Source of the DNA: Usitatibacter rugosus
GTDB taxonomy: Bacteria > Pseudomonadota > Gammaproteobacteria > Burkholderiales > Usitatibacteraceae
Assembly (NCBI RefSeq): GCF_013003965.1
Contig: NZ_CP053069.1
Span: 3,131,419-3,195,418 of the forward strand
Direction: 5' to 3'
Length of the DNA: 64,000 nucleotides
Shown here: positions 25,410-33,547 of the stretch, one piece after another
Numbering within the stretch: position 1 is the stretch's first letter
Layout: the number at the start of each line of letters is the position of its first letter
Position numbers and translations under genes: made by a program
Notes under the pieces: generated by a model
Told to the model about the DNA's origin: nothing
The model's database searches: none
Seen by the model: the letters and a program-made list of their open reading frames with translations, nothing else

Positions 25410-26015
25410 CTAGCCGCCGGCCTTGTCGCCCCACAACGACTTGAGGCGCGCGTCGCGTCCGCATCCGGAGCGGTAGAACTTGTAGCGCGTCGGATTCTTC
25501 GAGTAGTAGTCCTGGTGGTACTCCTCGGCCGGATAGAACGTGCCCGCCATCTCGATCGGCGTCACGATGGGCTCCTTGAACGGTTTCGATTTCTCGATCG
25601 CCGCCTTCGAAGCCTCGGCCGCTTTGCGCTGCGCCTCCGAGCCGTAGAAGATCACCGTGCGGTACTGCGTGCCGGCGTCGCAGAACTGGCGGTCCTTCAC
25701 CGTGGGATCGACGTTCACCCAGAACACCTCGAGCAGCTTCTCGTAGCTCACCTTGGACGGGTCGTAGGTCACCTGCACCACTTCGACATGGCCGGTGCTG
25801 CCCGAGGAGACCTGCTCGTACGTCGGATTCGTGACCTTGCCGCCCATGTAGCCGGAGATCGTGGAGATCACGCCGGGGAGCTTGTCGTAGGGCGGCTCCA
25901 TGCACCAGAAGCAGCCGCCGCCGAAGGTGGCCTTCTCGGTCTTGGCCTGCGCGAACGCCGCGGGTGCTACGGCCACGAGCAGGGAAACGGCGAGGGATGC
26001 GAGCACGCGGTTCAT
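25410..26015 (-). CDS. msrA: Peptide methionine-(S)-sulfoxide reductase, exported
   Basis: Repairs methionine sulfoxide in proteins. The protein of 201 residues has an N-terminal signal peptide (MNRVLASLAVSLLVAVAPAAFA), so it acts in the periplasm. The active site GGGCFWCME is close to the mature N-terminus, followed by GYMGGKVTNPTYEQVSSGST and GHVEVVQVTYDP, both family signatures, and EYHQDYYSKNP. The C-terminal SGCGRDAR provides a candidate resolving cysteine. The chosen ATG (26015) gives the signal peptide directly; the longer open frame is spurious. Confidence 0.93.
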   Translation of the reverse strand: MNRVLASLAVSLLVAVAPAAFAQAKTEKATFGGGCFWCMEPPYDKLPGVISTISGYMGGKVTNPTYEQVSSGSTGHVEVVQVTYDPSKVSYEKLLEVFWVNVDPTVKDRQFCDAGTQYRTVIFYGSEAQRKAAEASKAAIEKSKPFKEPIVTPIEMAGTFYPAEEYHQDYYSKNPTRYKFYRSGCGRDARLKSLWGDKAGG

Positions 26016-26064
26016 TCGGTTCTCCGGGGGATGATGAGTGTCGGTCGTTCGACCGCGTGGGAAC

Positions 26065-26703
26065 TTACGGATTCCCGGCGCGAACGGATGCCGTGCCGAG
26101 CTGGCGATCGTGCAGGCGCGAGAGCAGGAGCTGCGCGAGCATCGCGCCGAGGAAGGCGCAGAACATGTCCCATTGCGTGTCCCAGACATCGCCTTGCGAG
26201 CCGAGGAACGCATCGGCGCCCTGCCCCAGCGCCACGGCGGCCCACCACTCGACGAACTCGTAGCACGCGCTGATCGAGAGGCAGATGCTGGTCACGATGA
26301 AGAAGAGCCAGCCGCCGGGACGCACGACGCCGCGGCGAATCAGGATCTCGCGCGCGACCAGCGCGGGCACGAAGCCCTGCGCGAGATGGCCGATGCGGTC
26401 GTAGTAGTTGCGGGCAAGGCCGTATTCGTCACGCAGCCAGTTGAAGGCCGGCACCTCGGCGTAGGTGTACTTGCCGCCGACGCAGAGGATCGCGGCGTGA
26501 ACCGCGATGGCCGTGAGCACGAGTGGCGTGAAGCGCCAGCGCGGATAGGCGACGGCGATGCAGAGGGCCGCGGCGTAGATCGGGGCCGTCTCGAGGATCC
26601 ACGTGGTCCGGTCGGAGGGGCCGAAGGCCGACCACCCGAGGATGGCGATCGTGACGGCGAGCAGGGCGAGGTGCAACGCCGGCGAAGCTGTTCTTGTTGT
26701 CAT
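26065..26703 (-). CDS. DUF2238 family membrane protein (YjdF-like)
   Basis: A 212-residue inner-membrane protein with six predicted helices and the family's conserved features: YYDRIGHLAQGFVPALVARE, CYEFVEWWAAVALGQGADAF and QGDVWDTQWDMFCAFLGA. Function unknown. The start ATG overlaps the stop of the ROK kinase gene by four bases (ATGA), so it is translationally coupled to it. Confidence 0.88.
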   Translation of the reverse strand: MTTRTASPALHLALLAVTIAILGWSAFGPSDRTTWILETAPIYAAALCIAVAYPRWRFTPLVLTAIAVHAAILCVGGKYTYAEVPAFNWLRDEYGLARNYYDRIGHLAQGFVPALVAREILIRRGVVRPGGWLFFIVTSICLSISACYEFVEWWAAVALGQGADAFLGSQGDVWDTQWDMFCAFLGAMLAQLLLSRLHDRQLGTASVRAGNP

Positions 26704-27620
26704 CCCCCATTGTCCCAGAGCCACGCCGCGCCGCGAACCCCGCTCGAGTCGCCATGCACCGGGGGCAGCAGGCGCGTGCGCACGTCGTCGGAAAAGATGT
26801 AGCGGCCCCAGATCGCGGGGACGTTCTCGTAGAGACGGTCCAGCGACGAGAGCCCGCCGCCCAGCACGATCACGTGCGGATCGAGGAGGTTGATGGCGCC
26901 GCCGAGCGCGCGGGCGAGCCGCTCCTCGTAGCGCTGCAGCGTCGCTTCGCACGCCGCGTCGCCCTGCGCCGCGCGCTCCGCAATGGATTTCGTGTCGAAG
27001 CTCTCGCCCGTGGCGCGCGCATGGTCCGCCGCGAGCGACGGCCCGGAGAGATACGCCTCGATGCACCCGGCACGGCCGCAATAGCAGCGCGGCAACGGCA
27101 GGTCGCCCGGGGTCGGCAGCGGCATCGGGTTGTGGCCCCATTCGCCCGCGATCGCGTTGGCGCCCGTGAGCACGTGCCGGTTCACGACCACGCCGCCGCC
27201 CACGCCCGTGCCGAGGATCACGCCGAACACGATCGAGGCGCCGCGCCCCGCACCGTCCACCGCTTCGGAGAGCGCGAAGCAGTTCGCATCGTTGGCGATG
27301 CGGATCTCGCGGCCGAGCTCGCGCTCGAGGTCTTCCTTGAGGGGGCGATCGTTCAGGCGCGTGGAGTTGGAGTTCTTCACGCGGCCGGTCACGAGCGAGA
27401 GCGCACCGGGGGCGGCGATTCCCACGGAGCCCTCACCCATCTCACGTTCTGCGCCCTTCACGAGCGCCACCAAGGCTGCGACGGTATCGTCGTAACTCGA
27501 AGCCGGAGTCGGGACACGATGGCGATAGACGATGCCACCCGCAGGATCGAGCGCGACGATCTCCGTCTTGGTACCACCCAGGTCGATCCCGAACCGCCAA
27601 TGAATGGGGTCAGACTCCAT
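26700..27620 (-). CDS. ROK family sugar kinase (fructokinase-like)
   Basis: An ATP-dependent kinase of 306 residues, most like Mak/ScrK-type fructokinases of the ROK family. Seen: phosphate loop GIDLGGTKTE (residues 11-20), catalytic region NDANCFALSE, GTGVGGGVVV, and the zinc motif GHNP with CYCGRAGCIEAYLSG. The only start codon upstream of the first conserved strand lies inside a dispersed palindrome (27618-27620), so the protein begins with repeat-encoded MESDPIH. Substrate specificity is inferred; glucose or N-acetylhexosamines cannot be excluded. Confidence 0.9.
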   Translation of the reverse strand: MESDPIHWRFGIDLGGTKTEIVALDPAGGIVYRHRVPTPASSYDDTVAALVALVKGAEREMGEGSVGIAAPGALSLVTGRVKNSNSTRLNDRPLKEDLERELGREIRIANDANCFALSEAVDGAGRGASIVFGVILGTGVGGGVVVNRHVLTGANAIAGEWGHNPMPLPTPGDLPLPRCYCGRAGCIEAYLSGPSLAADHARATGESFDTKSIAERAAQGDAACEATLQRYEERLARALGGAINLLDPHVIVLGGGLSSLDRLYENVPAIWGRYIFSDDVRTRLLPPVHGDSSGVRGAAWLWDNGG

Positions 27621-27622
27621 TT
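27602..27622. repeat. REP-like palindrome
   Basis: GAATGGGGTC, a single A, then GACTCCATTT. It holds the start codon of the ROK kinase gene on the minus strand. Confidence 0.9.
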
Positions 27623-27641
27623 ACCCTGGCTCCTGTCGAAT

Positions 27642-27662
27642 GAATGGGGTCAGACTCCATTT
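27642..27662. repeat. REP-like palindrome
   Basis: Identical to the copy 40 bp upstream and in the same orientation. It lies between the ROK kinase start and the RAYT gene. Confidence 0.9.
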
Positions 27663-27702
27663 ACCTTGTCGTCCATCGTTCGTGCGGGACCGTTATCCTG
27701 CC

Positions 27703-28419
27703 ATGGCTCGACTCCCACGCTTGTACGTCCCCGGCGTTCCCAATCACGTCATTGTCCGCGGCAACAATCGCCAGGCGATATTCGGGTCGGAAGGTGATCG
27801 CATTTTCTTCCATCGATGCCTGGCCGAGAGGGCGCCTGTTCATGGCGTCTCGATCCACGCCTACGTGATGATGACGAATCACGTCCACCTGCTCGCCACC
27901 GGATCGGGCTCCATGTCGATCTCGCGGCTCATGCAGTCCATCGGGCGACGGTATGTGGGCTACTACAACCACCAGCACGATCGCACCGGCACGCTATGGG
28001 AAGGCCGGCACAAGTCGATTCCCGTTGAAACCGACCGGCACCTGGTCGACTGCCAGCGCTATATCGAGCTGAACCCCGTTCGCGCGGGGATCGTGAAGCA
28101 TCCTGCCGACTATCCGTGGTCCAGCCACCGGCATTTCGCCTTCGACAAGCCAGATACCCTCGTGACGCCTCACGAGCTCATCGTGACGCTCGGGTACAAG
28201 GGAGAGCGGACGCTGGCATACCGCAGCCTCTTTGAAGAAGACCTCGACGCCGAGACGCTGCAGAAGATCCGCAGTTCCGTCCAAAAAGGCTGGGCTCTGG
28301 GCAGCGACGCCTTCTGCAAACAGTTGGAGTCGCTCGGAGGCCGCCGCGCCCAGCCGCGTCGCCGTGGTCCCAAACCTGTTCAGCCGGCACTCGACCTGGA
28401 CGATCCGAATGGAGTCTGA
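27703..28419 (+). CDS. REP-associated tyrosine transposase (RAYT), copy 1
   Basis: A 238-residue single-strand transposase of the Y1/HUH (IS200/IS605-related) superfamily, thought to act on REP hairpins. Seen: NHVIVRGNNRQ near the N-terminus, the HUH pair H60-V-H62 in MTNHVHLLATG, catalytic-tyrosine helix RRYVGYYN (Tyr84 or Tyr87), TGTLWEGRHKS and YIELNPVRAGIV. The tail is basic (RRAQPRRRGPK). The last codons and stop (NGV, TGA) are inside a REP. The ATG at 27703 aligns with the start of the second RAYT at 35699; longer frames run through the REPs. Confidence 0.9.
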   Translation: MARLPRLYVPGVPNHVIVRGNNRQAIFGSEGDRIFFHRCLAERAPVHGVSIHAYVMMTNHVHLLATGSGSMSISRLMQSIGRRYVGYYNHQHDRTGTLWEGRHKSIPVETDRHLVDCQRYIELNPVRAGIVKHPADYPWSSHRHFAFDKPDTLVTPHELIVTLGYKGERTLAYRSLFEEDLDAETLQKIRSSVQKGWALGSDAFCKQLESLGGRRAQPRRRGPKPVQPALDLDDPNGV

Positions 28420-28428
28420 CCCCATTCA
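28408..28428. repeat. REP-like palindrome
   Basis: GAATGGAGTC, T, GACCCCATTC: reverse orientation to the left-hand pair. It contains the RAYT stop codon (28417-28419). Confidence 0.9.
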
Positions 28429-28447
28429 TCGGGGCTGAATCGATGCA

Positions 28448-28468
28448 AATGGAGTCTGACCCCATTCA
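28448..28468. repeat. REP-like palindrome
   Basis: AAATGGAGTC, T, GACCCCATTC, exactly 40 bp after the previous copy and in the same orientation. The stop codon of the fused liv gene (minus strand, 28466-28468) is its last three bases. Confidence 0.9.
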
Positions 28469-30946
28469 TTTTGGGGTGTGGCCCAAGTACGCGCGCTCGA
28501 GCGCTTTGTCGGCGGCGAGGTCGGAGGCCGCACCGGCGGCGACGATGCGGCCGTCCTCGATGACGTAGGCGCGGTCCGCGAGGGAAAGTGCAAGTCCCGC
28601 CATCTGGTCGACGAGCAGCAGGGTCATGCGCTCGGCACGCAGGCGGTCGAGGGCGGCGAAGAGGTCGGCGATCACCTTGGGCGCCAAGCCCAGCGAAGGC
28701 TCGTCGAGCAGCAGCACCACCGGCTTGCCCATCAGCGCGCGCGCGACCGCGAGCATCTGCTGCTCGCCGCCGGAGAGCAGGCCCGCGCGCTGGCCGATCC
28801 GCTCGCGCAGGCGCGGGAAGCGCTCCAGCATCGCCTCCACGTCGGCGTCGATGGCCACGCGGCGCAGAAAGCCGCCGAGGCGCAGGTTGTCGCGCACCGT
28901 GAGCTCGGGGAACACCTGGCGGCCCTCGGGCACCAGCACCAGCCCGCGCGCGACCATCCGATGCGCGGGCTGCGAGGCGGTCTCCTCACCCGCGAGCGCA
29001 ATGCCGCCGCGAACCGGGCGCTGGAGCCCGGCGATCGCGCGCATCAGCGTGGACTTGCCCGCGCCGTTCGCTCCGAGCACGGCGACCATCTCGCCGGCAT
29101 TGAGGCGCAGGTCGATGCCCTTCAGCACGTCGCCCGCGCCATAGCCTGTCGCCAGCTTGCCCACCTCGAGCAAGGGGACGCCGGTGGAAGCCTCGCGGGC
29201 GGAAGCCGCTGTCGCATCCAACCCCTCGCCGAGATAAGCGCGGCGGACATTTTCGTCCGACTGCACCTGCGCCGGCGAACCGCTCGCGATAACGCGACCC
29301 GACTCGAGCACCGTCACCACATCCGAGCAGCCCATCACGAGTGCCATGTCGTGCTCGACCAACACGACGCCGATGCCCTGCTCCGCGATCTTCCGCAGCA
29401 ACGCCGCGAGCTTCGCCTTGTCTTCGCGGGCCAGGCCGGCCGCGGGCTCGTCGAGCAGGATCACGTCGGGATCCGCAGCGAGAGCGCGGGCGATCTCCAC
29501 CAGGCGCCGGTCGACGTGCGGAAGCGAGGCGGCGGGCGCGCCCGCGTCGCCCCCATAGCCAGCGAATGCAAGTAGCACGGGCGCCGGCTCGCGCGCGCGC
29601 TCGATCGCCTTCGAGCCCAGCAGCGCCCCGAGCTTGCCCCGCAGGCGAGCGAGCGCAAGGTTCGACGCGACGTCGAGCGAGCCGAAGAGCTGCGAGGTCT
29701 GGTACGTGCGCGCCACGCCAGAGCGCGCGATGCGATGCGCGTACCCCGCAGGGAGCGCCGAGCCTCCCAGGCGCATCGTCCCTTCCTGCGGCGCATAGAA
29801 ACCCGAGAGCAGGTTCAACGCGGTGGTCTTCCCTGCACCGTTGGGCCCGATCAGCGCGTGTACGGTGCCGGGCTTCGCCTCGAAGCGAAAGCCCTCGAGC
29901 GCCGTCACGCCGCCAAAGCGGATCGCGAGACCCTCGGCGGCCAGCGTCGCGCGCGAGCGAGGCGCGAGCGGCAGCGTTCCCTCACCGTCGACGCCCGACG
30001 TACTCTTCCTGCGACGCGCCGCGATCCACCCCTCGAGCGTGCCCATCACGCCCCGCGGCGCGACCCACAGCACCACGAGCAGCAGGCCCCCGAAGAAGAG
30101 CAGGCGGTATTCCGCGAGGCCCGAGAGCATCTCCGGCATCAGGATCACCAGCACCGCCCCCAGCACGGGTCCGAACGAATTTCCCGCGCCGCCGATCAGC
30201 ACCACGAGCACGAAGAGGATCGATTGCGAGAACGCGAAGGTCGAGGGCGTCACGAAGCCCGACAGCGGCGCGAAAAGCCCGCCCGCGAATCCCGCCAGCG
30301 CGGCGGACAGCACGAACGACACCGTCTTCACCCGGACCGGATCGATGCCGACGGATTCCGCGGCGGTCTCGCTGTCTCGCACCGCACGCATCGCGTGGCC
30401 CCACGTGCCGCGCGCAAGACGCCAATAGCCATGCAGCGCGACTGCGACGGCCACGATCGCGAGGATCGCCACGCCGCGCTCGCCCGACGGCAAGCCCGGA
30501 ACCGAAAGCGAAGGCACGCCCATGATCCCGTTCTGCCCGCCGGTGAGCGCTCTCCATTCGACCGCGCCGTTCTCGACGATGAAGCCGAACGCGATCGTCA
30601 CCATCGCGAGATACGGTCCGCTCGCGCGCAGGGCCGGCACCGCGAGCGCCCATCCCGCGAGCGCAGCCACGAGCGGCGCGGCGGGCAACGCGACCCAGGG
30701 CGAGACCTTGAGGCTCGTCGAAATGATCGCCACCGCATAGGCGCCGAGCGCGTAGAAACCGACATGCCCGAACGAGATCTGTCCCGAAAGCCCGATCAGC
30801 ACGTTGAGCCCGATGCCGGCGATCGCGGTGAGCGCGACCGTGGCGATCACGAACACCCAGTACCCGTTCACGAAGGCCGCCAGCGCGATCGAGGCGGCGA
30901 AGAAGGCGGCGATCGCGGCGAAGGCGGCGGGGTGCGCGCCCCTCAT
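28466..30946 (-). CDS. Fused LivM-LivG-LivF: branched-chain-type ABC permease with two ATPase domains
   Basis: One 826-residue protein joins three subunits that are normally separate. Residues 1-310 are a LivM permease (GLSGQISFGHVGFYALGAY). About 330-570 is a LivG-like ATPase: Walker A GPNGAGKTT (367-375) and ILLDEP, but a degenerate signature, LPHVDRR. About 590-826 is a LivF-like ATPase with GANGAGKST (624-632) and intact LSGGEQQ. Paired with LivH and the binding protein, it should import an amino acid, amide or similar compound. The ATG overlaps the LivH stop (ATGA); the open frame beyond it is antisense. Confidence 0.9.
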   Translation of the reverse strand: MRGAHPAAFAAIAAFFAASIALAAFVNGYWVFVIATVALTAIAGIGLNVLIGLSGQISFGHVGFYALGAYAVAIISTSLKVSPWVALPAAPLVAALAGWALAVPALRASGPYLAMVTIAFGFIVENGAVEWRALTGGQNGIMGVPSLSVPGLPSGERGVAILAIVAVAVALHGYWRLARGTWGHAMRAVRDSETAAESVGIDPVRVKTVSFVLSAALAGFAGGLFAPLSGFVTPSTFAFSQSILFVLVVLIGGAGNSFGPVLGAVLVILMPEMLSGLAEYRLLFFGGLLLVVLWVAPRGVMGTLEGWIAARRRKSTSGVDGEGTLPLAPRSRATLAAEGLAIRFGGVTALEGFRFEAKPGTVHALIGPNGAGKTTALNLLSGFYAPQEGTMRLGGSALPAGYAHRIARSGVARTYQTSQLFGSLDVASNLALARLRGKLGALLGSKAIERAREPAPVLLAFAGYGGDAGAPAASLPHVDRRLVEIARALAADPDVILLDEPAAGLAREDKAKLAALLRKIAEQGIGVVLVEHDMALVMGCSDVVTVLESGRVIASGSPAQVQSDENVRRAYLGEGLDATAASAREASTGVPLLEVGKLATGYGAGDVLKGIDLRLNAGEMVAVLGANGAGKSTLMRAIAGLQRPVRGGIALAGEETASQPAHRMVARGLVLVPEGRQVFPELTVRDNLRLGGFLRRVAIDADVEAMLERFPRLRERIGQRAGLLSGGEQQMLAVARALMGKPVVLLLDEPSLGLAPKVIADLFAALDRLRAERMTLLLVDQMAGLALSLADRAYVIEDGRIVAAGAASDLAADKALERAYLGHTPK

Positions 30947-31818
30947 ACCTTCTTCACGCCGGCCCGCCCGAAGAGGCCGTGCGGCTTCCACGCCAGCACG
31001 CCGATCACCAGCGCGAAGGTGAGGATCTGCGTGTATCCCGAGCCGAGCGTCGCCGTGATGAGCGACTCGGCCACGCCGAAGAGCACCCCGGCGGCCATCA
31101 CGCCCCAGGCGCTGCCGATTCCGCCGAGGATCGCGACCGCGAACGCCTTCAGCCCGAAGAGCGTGCCCATGTCCGCGTTCACGTTGAAGAGCGGCGCGAT
31201 CAGCATGCCCGCAATGCCGGCGAGAACCGCCGAAAGCGCGTACGCGGCGGCGATCACGCGGGCCGTGTCGATGCCCATCAGGCTCGCGGCTTCGCGGTTC
31301 TGCACGACGGCGAGCATCGCGGTACCCCAGCGCGTCTTGCGCGCCACGGCATCGAGGAGCGCCGCGAGCGCCAGCCCCGCGAGCGGGATCAACGCTTGCA
31401 GCGGATAGATCCCGAGCGAAGTCTCGCCGATGGAGATCGGCGTCATCGCGAGCGACGAGGGAAGGCCGCGCGGCTCCTTGCCGAAGGTGAAGAGCGCCGC
31501 GTTGTCCACGACGATGCCGAGGGCCACGGTCGCGATCAGCCAGGCATTCGAGCCGCGCCGCACGAAGGGCCGCACCGCCGCGGCCTCCACCAGCAGGCCG
31601 TAGATCGCGCAGAGCGCCAGCGCGCACGCGACGGCGGGCACCACCGGCCACTTGAGCACCACCATCAGCGCGTACGCGAAGACCGCGCCCAGCATCATCG
31701 CGCTGCCCTGGGCGAAGTTCACCGTGCCGGAGACGGCGTAGGTGACGTGGTAGCCGAGCGCCAGCAGCCCGTACATGCTGCCGAGCGCGAGCCCGGCGAG
31801 CAGCGCGGAGGCGAGCAA
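30943..31818 (-). CDS. livH: Branched-chain-type ABC transporter permease LivH
   Basis: The first transmembrane subunit of the HAAT-type importer, 291 residues with about eight helices. Family features: LALGYHVTYAVSGTVNFAQG near the N-terminus and ASLMGIDTARVIAAAYALSA (the EAA-like loop), then AILGGIGSAWGVMAAG. Its stop overlaps the fused LivMGF start. The substrate-binding protein gene lies seven bases upstream, so livK-livH-livMGF form an operon. Confidence 0.92.
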   Translation of the reverse strand: MLASALLAGLALGSMYGLLALGYHVTYAVSGTVNFAQGSAMMLGAVFAYALMVVLKWPVVPAVACALALCAIYGLLVEAAAVRPFVRRGSNAWLIATVALGIVVDNAALFTFGKEPRGLPSSLAMTPISIGETSLGIYPLQALIPLAGLALAALLDAVARKTRWGTAMLAVVQNREAASLMGIDTARVIAAAYALSAVLAGIAGMLIAPLFNVNADMGTLFGLKAFAVAILGGIGSAWGVMAAGVLFGVAESLITATLGSGYTQILTFALVIGVLAWKPHGLFGRAGVKKV

Positions 31819-31825
31819 CGCCGCC

Positions 31826-33016
31826 TCAGCTCGACGAACCGACCGGGACGATGCGATCCTCGATGAACTGCGTCCAGACGTAGTCGTTCTCGTTGATCGC
31901 GTCGTGGACCGTCGCGGTGAACGGCTGCGTGTATTTCTTGATCAGGCCGTCGTAGGTGCCGATCTTGTAGAAGCCCTGGCGGATCGCGTCGCCGTCGGTG
32001 GAACCGGCCGCCGTGATGGCGAGCGACGCAAGCATCATCGCGTCGTAGGCGTTGGCCACGCCGACCGCGGGCGTGATGTCGCCGGCGCCCTTGATGTCGG
32101 GGTACTTCGCCATCAGCGCCTTCATGACCTTCTCGCCCACCGGGCCCTGCTTGGAGAAGAAGCTGTACGTCTGCACGAAGTGGACGTTCTTCGCCGACGG
32201 GCCGGCCAACTCGGTGAAGCGCCCGCCCGCGGGACCCCAGTGCGAGACGATCGGAACCTTCCAGCCCATGCGGTCGAGCGACTTCACGACCTGCGCGGAG
32301 GGACCGACGTTGCCCACGAGGAAGAGGCAGTCGGCGCCGGCCGACTTGAGGCGCGTGAGCTGCGGGACGACATCGAGATCGCTGCCCTCGAACTTCTCGA
32401 TGCCCGCGGGCTTCAGGCCCTTCGCCGCGAGCGCCGCCGAGAGGCCCTTCTCGTTCGATTCGCCCCACGGGTTGTTCACGAGGATCATCCCGCAGTTCTT
32501 CGCGCCGAAGGTCTTCTGCGCGTAGTTGAGCATCGCCTTGTCGACGATCTCGTCGACGGCGGAAACGCGGAAGACGTAGTTCGGGCTGGCGCCGTTCTTC
32601 GTGATCGGCGTACCCGCGGCCCAAGGGCCCACGAAGGGCTTCTTCTCGGCGTTCATGAGCGGCACGATCGCCATCGACACCGGCGTGTCGAGGCCGCCGA
32701 AGAGCACGGCGACCTTCTCGTTGAACACGAGCTCGCGCGCGGCGGTGACGCCCTTCTGCGGGTTGGCCTCGTCGTCCCTGCGCACCAGCACGAGCTTCCG
32801 CCCGCCGAGCAGCCCGCCCGAGGCGTTGATCTCGTCGATGGCGATGGTGAGGCCGCGCGTGATGGCCTCGCCGGCGCGGGCGGACTGGCCCGAGAGCGCC
32901 GTCACCAGGCCGATCTTGATGGGCTCCTGCGCGTGGGCACGGGGGGCCAGCACGAAGGCGGCGGCCACGAGGCCTGCGGAAGCAAGGAGGAAGCGGCGGG
33001 AAAGGGCTCTTGTCAT
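31826..33016 (-). CDS. livK: ABC transporter substrate-binding protein (LivK/AmiC type)
   Basis: A periplasmic type-I binding protein of 396 residues. The signal peptide is visible (RRFLLASAGLVAAAFVLAPRAHAQ), with RRFL giving it a twin-arginine look. The mature part has the family opening IKIGLVTALSGQSARAGEAI and the lobes with DDEANPQKGVTAARELV. The ligand is unknown. Neighbouring amidase genes suggest amides, ureides or amino-acid derivatives rather than leucine. It is divergent from the NTF2-like gene across 65 bases. Confidence 0.9.
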   Translation of the reverse strand: MTRALSRRFLLASAGLVAAAFVLAPRAHAQEPIKIGLVTALSGQSARAGEAITRGLTIAIDEINASGGLLGGRKLVLVRRDDEANPQKGVTAARELVFNEKVAVLFGGLDTPVSMAIVPLMNAEKKPFVGPWAAGTPITKNGASPNYVFRVSAVDEIVDKAMLNYAQKTFGAKNCGMILVNNPWGESNEKGLSAALAAKGLKPAGIEKFEGSDLDVVPQLTRLKSAGADCLFLVGNVGPSAQVVKSLDRMGWKVPIVSHWGPAGGRFTELAGPSAKNVHFVQTYSFFSKQGPVGEKVMKALMAKYPDIKGAGDITPAVGVANAYDAMMLASLAITAAGSTDGDAIRQGFYKIGTYDGLIKKYTQPFTATVHDAINENDYVWTQFIEDRIVPVGSSS

Positions 33017-33081
33017 TGGGAGGGTCTCCGGTTCGGTGCTTTCTACTTTGCAAACGCCGTGCCACGGGCAACAATCGCCTC

Positions 33082-33492
33082 ATGCCCAACGACATTCCCG
33101 CCGATCCCGCCAAGCTGGTCGAGACTTACCTGCGCACCCTGATGATCCCGGACCCGGTCGGCGCGAGGCGATTCATCGCCCCCGGCGTCGAGATCGTGTT
33201 CACCGGAGCCCGGCCGATGCGCGATCCCTCCGAATGCGCGGCGTTCAACGCGAAACGCTACCGCTGGGTGAAGAAGCGCTTCGAGCACACGCACGTGGTC
33301 GCCGGAGGCACGCCCGCGCACACGGTCGTCTACAACACCGGCACGCTCCACGGCGAATGGCCGGACGGCTCCGCCTTCGAAGGCAACCGCTACGTGGACC
33401 GCTACACGCTCGCGAATGGGCTGATCGTCCGCATGGAAGTATGGAATGACAGCGGCGAGCTCCTGCTGCTTCGCGCGGGAATCGCGGCATGA
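33082..33492 (+). CDS. NTF2-like/SnoaL-fold protein
   Basis: A 136-residue cone-fold protein. Typical features are the N-terminal helices (VETYLRTLMIPDP), the strand DGSAFEGNRYVDRYTLANG and the closing IVRMEVWNDSGELLL. Such proteins act as small isomerases, hydrolases or ligand binders; the exact role is unknown. First gene of a plus-strand set (NTF2-like, deacetylase-fold hydrolase, amidase) divergent from the transporter operon. Confidence 0.78.
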   Translation: MPNDIPADPAKLVETYLRTLMIPDPVGARRFIAPGVEIVFTGARPMRDPSECAAFNAKRYRWVKKRFEHTHVVAGGTPAHTVVYNTGTLHGEWPDGSAFEGNRYVDRYTLANGLIVRMEVWNDSGELLLLRAGIAA

Positions 33493-33547
33493 GCCGTCCG
33501 TCGCGGTGCGTGCCGAAGGGCGCGGGCACGTTTTTGGTGCGCAAGCG

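Larger units (their letters stand above)
27601..28472. mobile_element. RAYT module 1 with four flanking REPs
   Basis: The transposase-like gene at 27703-28419 is flanked by two palindromes on the left (27602-27622 and 27642-27662) and two in opposite orientation on the right (28408-28428 and 28448-28468). Both pairs have a 40-bp period. This is the classic arrangement of a REP-associated tyrosine transposase gene and its cognate repeats. Confidence 0.85.

Noticed and set aside
27816-28028. Small frames inside the RAYT gene
   Set aside because: They overlap the well-supported transposase frame and have no independent signals.
30947-31651. Long N-terminal extension of the LivMGF protein
   Set aside because: The extra codons overlap livH in another frame and are Arg/Ala-rich; the permease starts naturally at ATG 30946.
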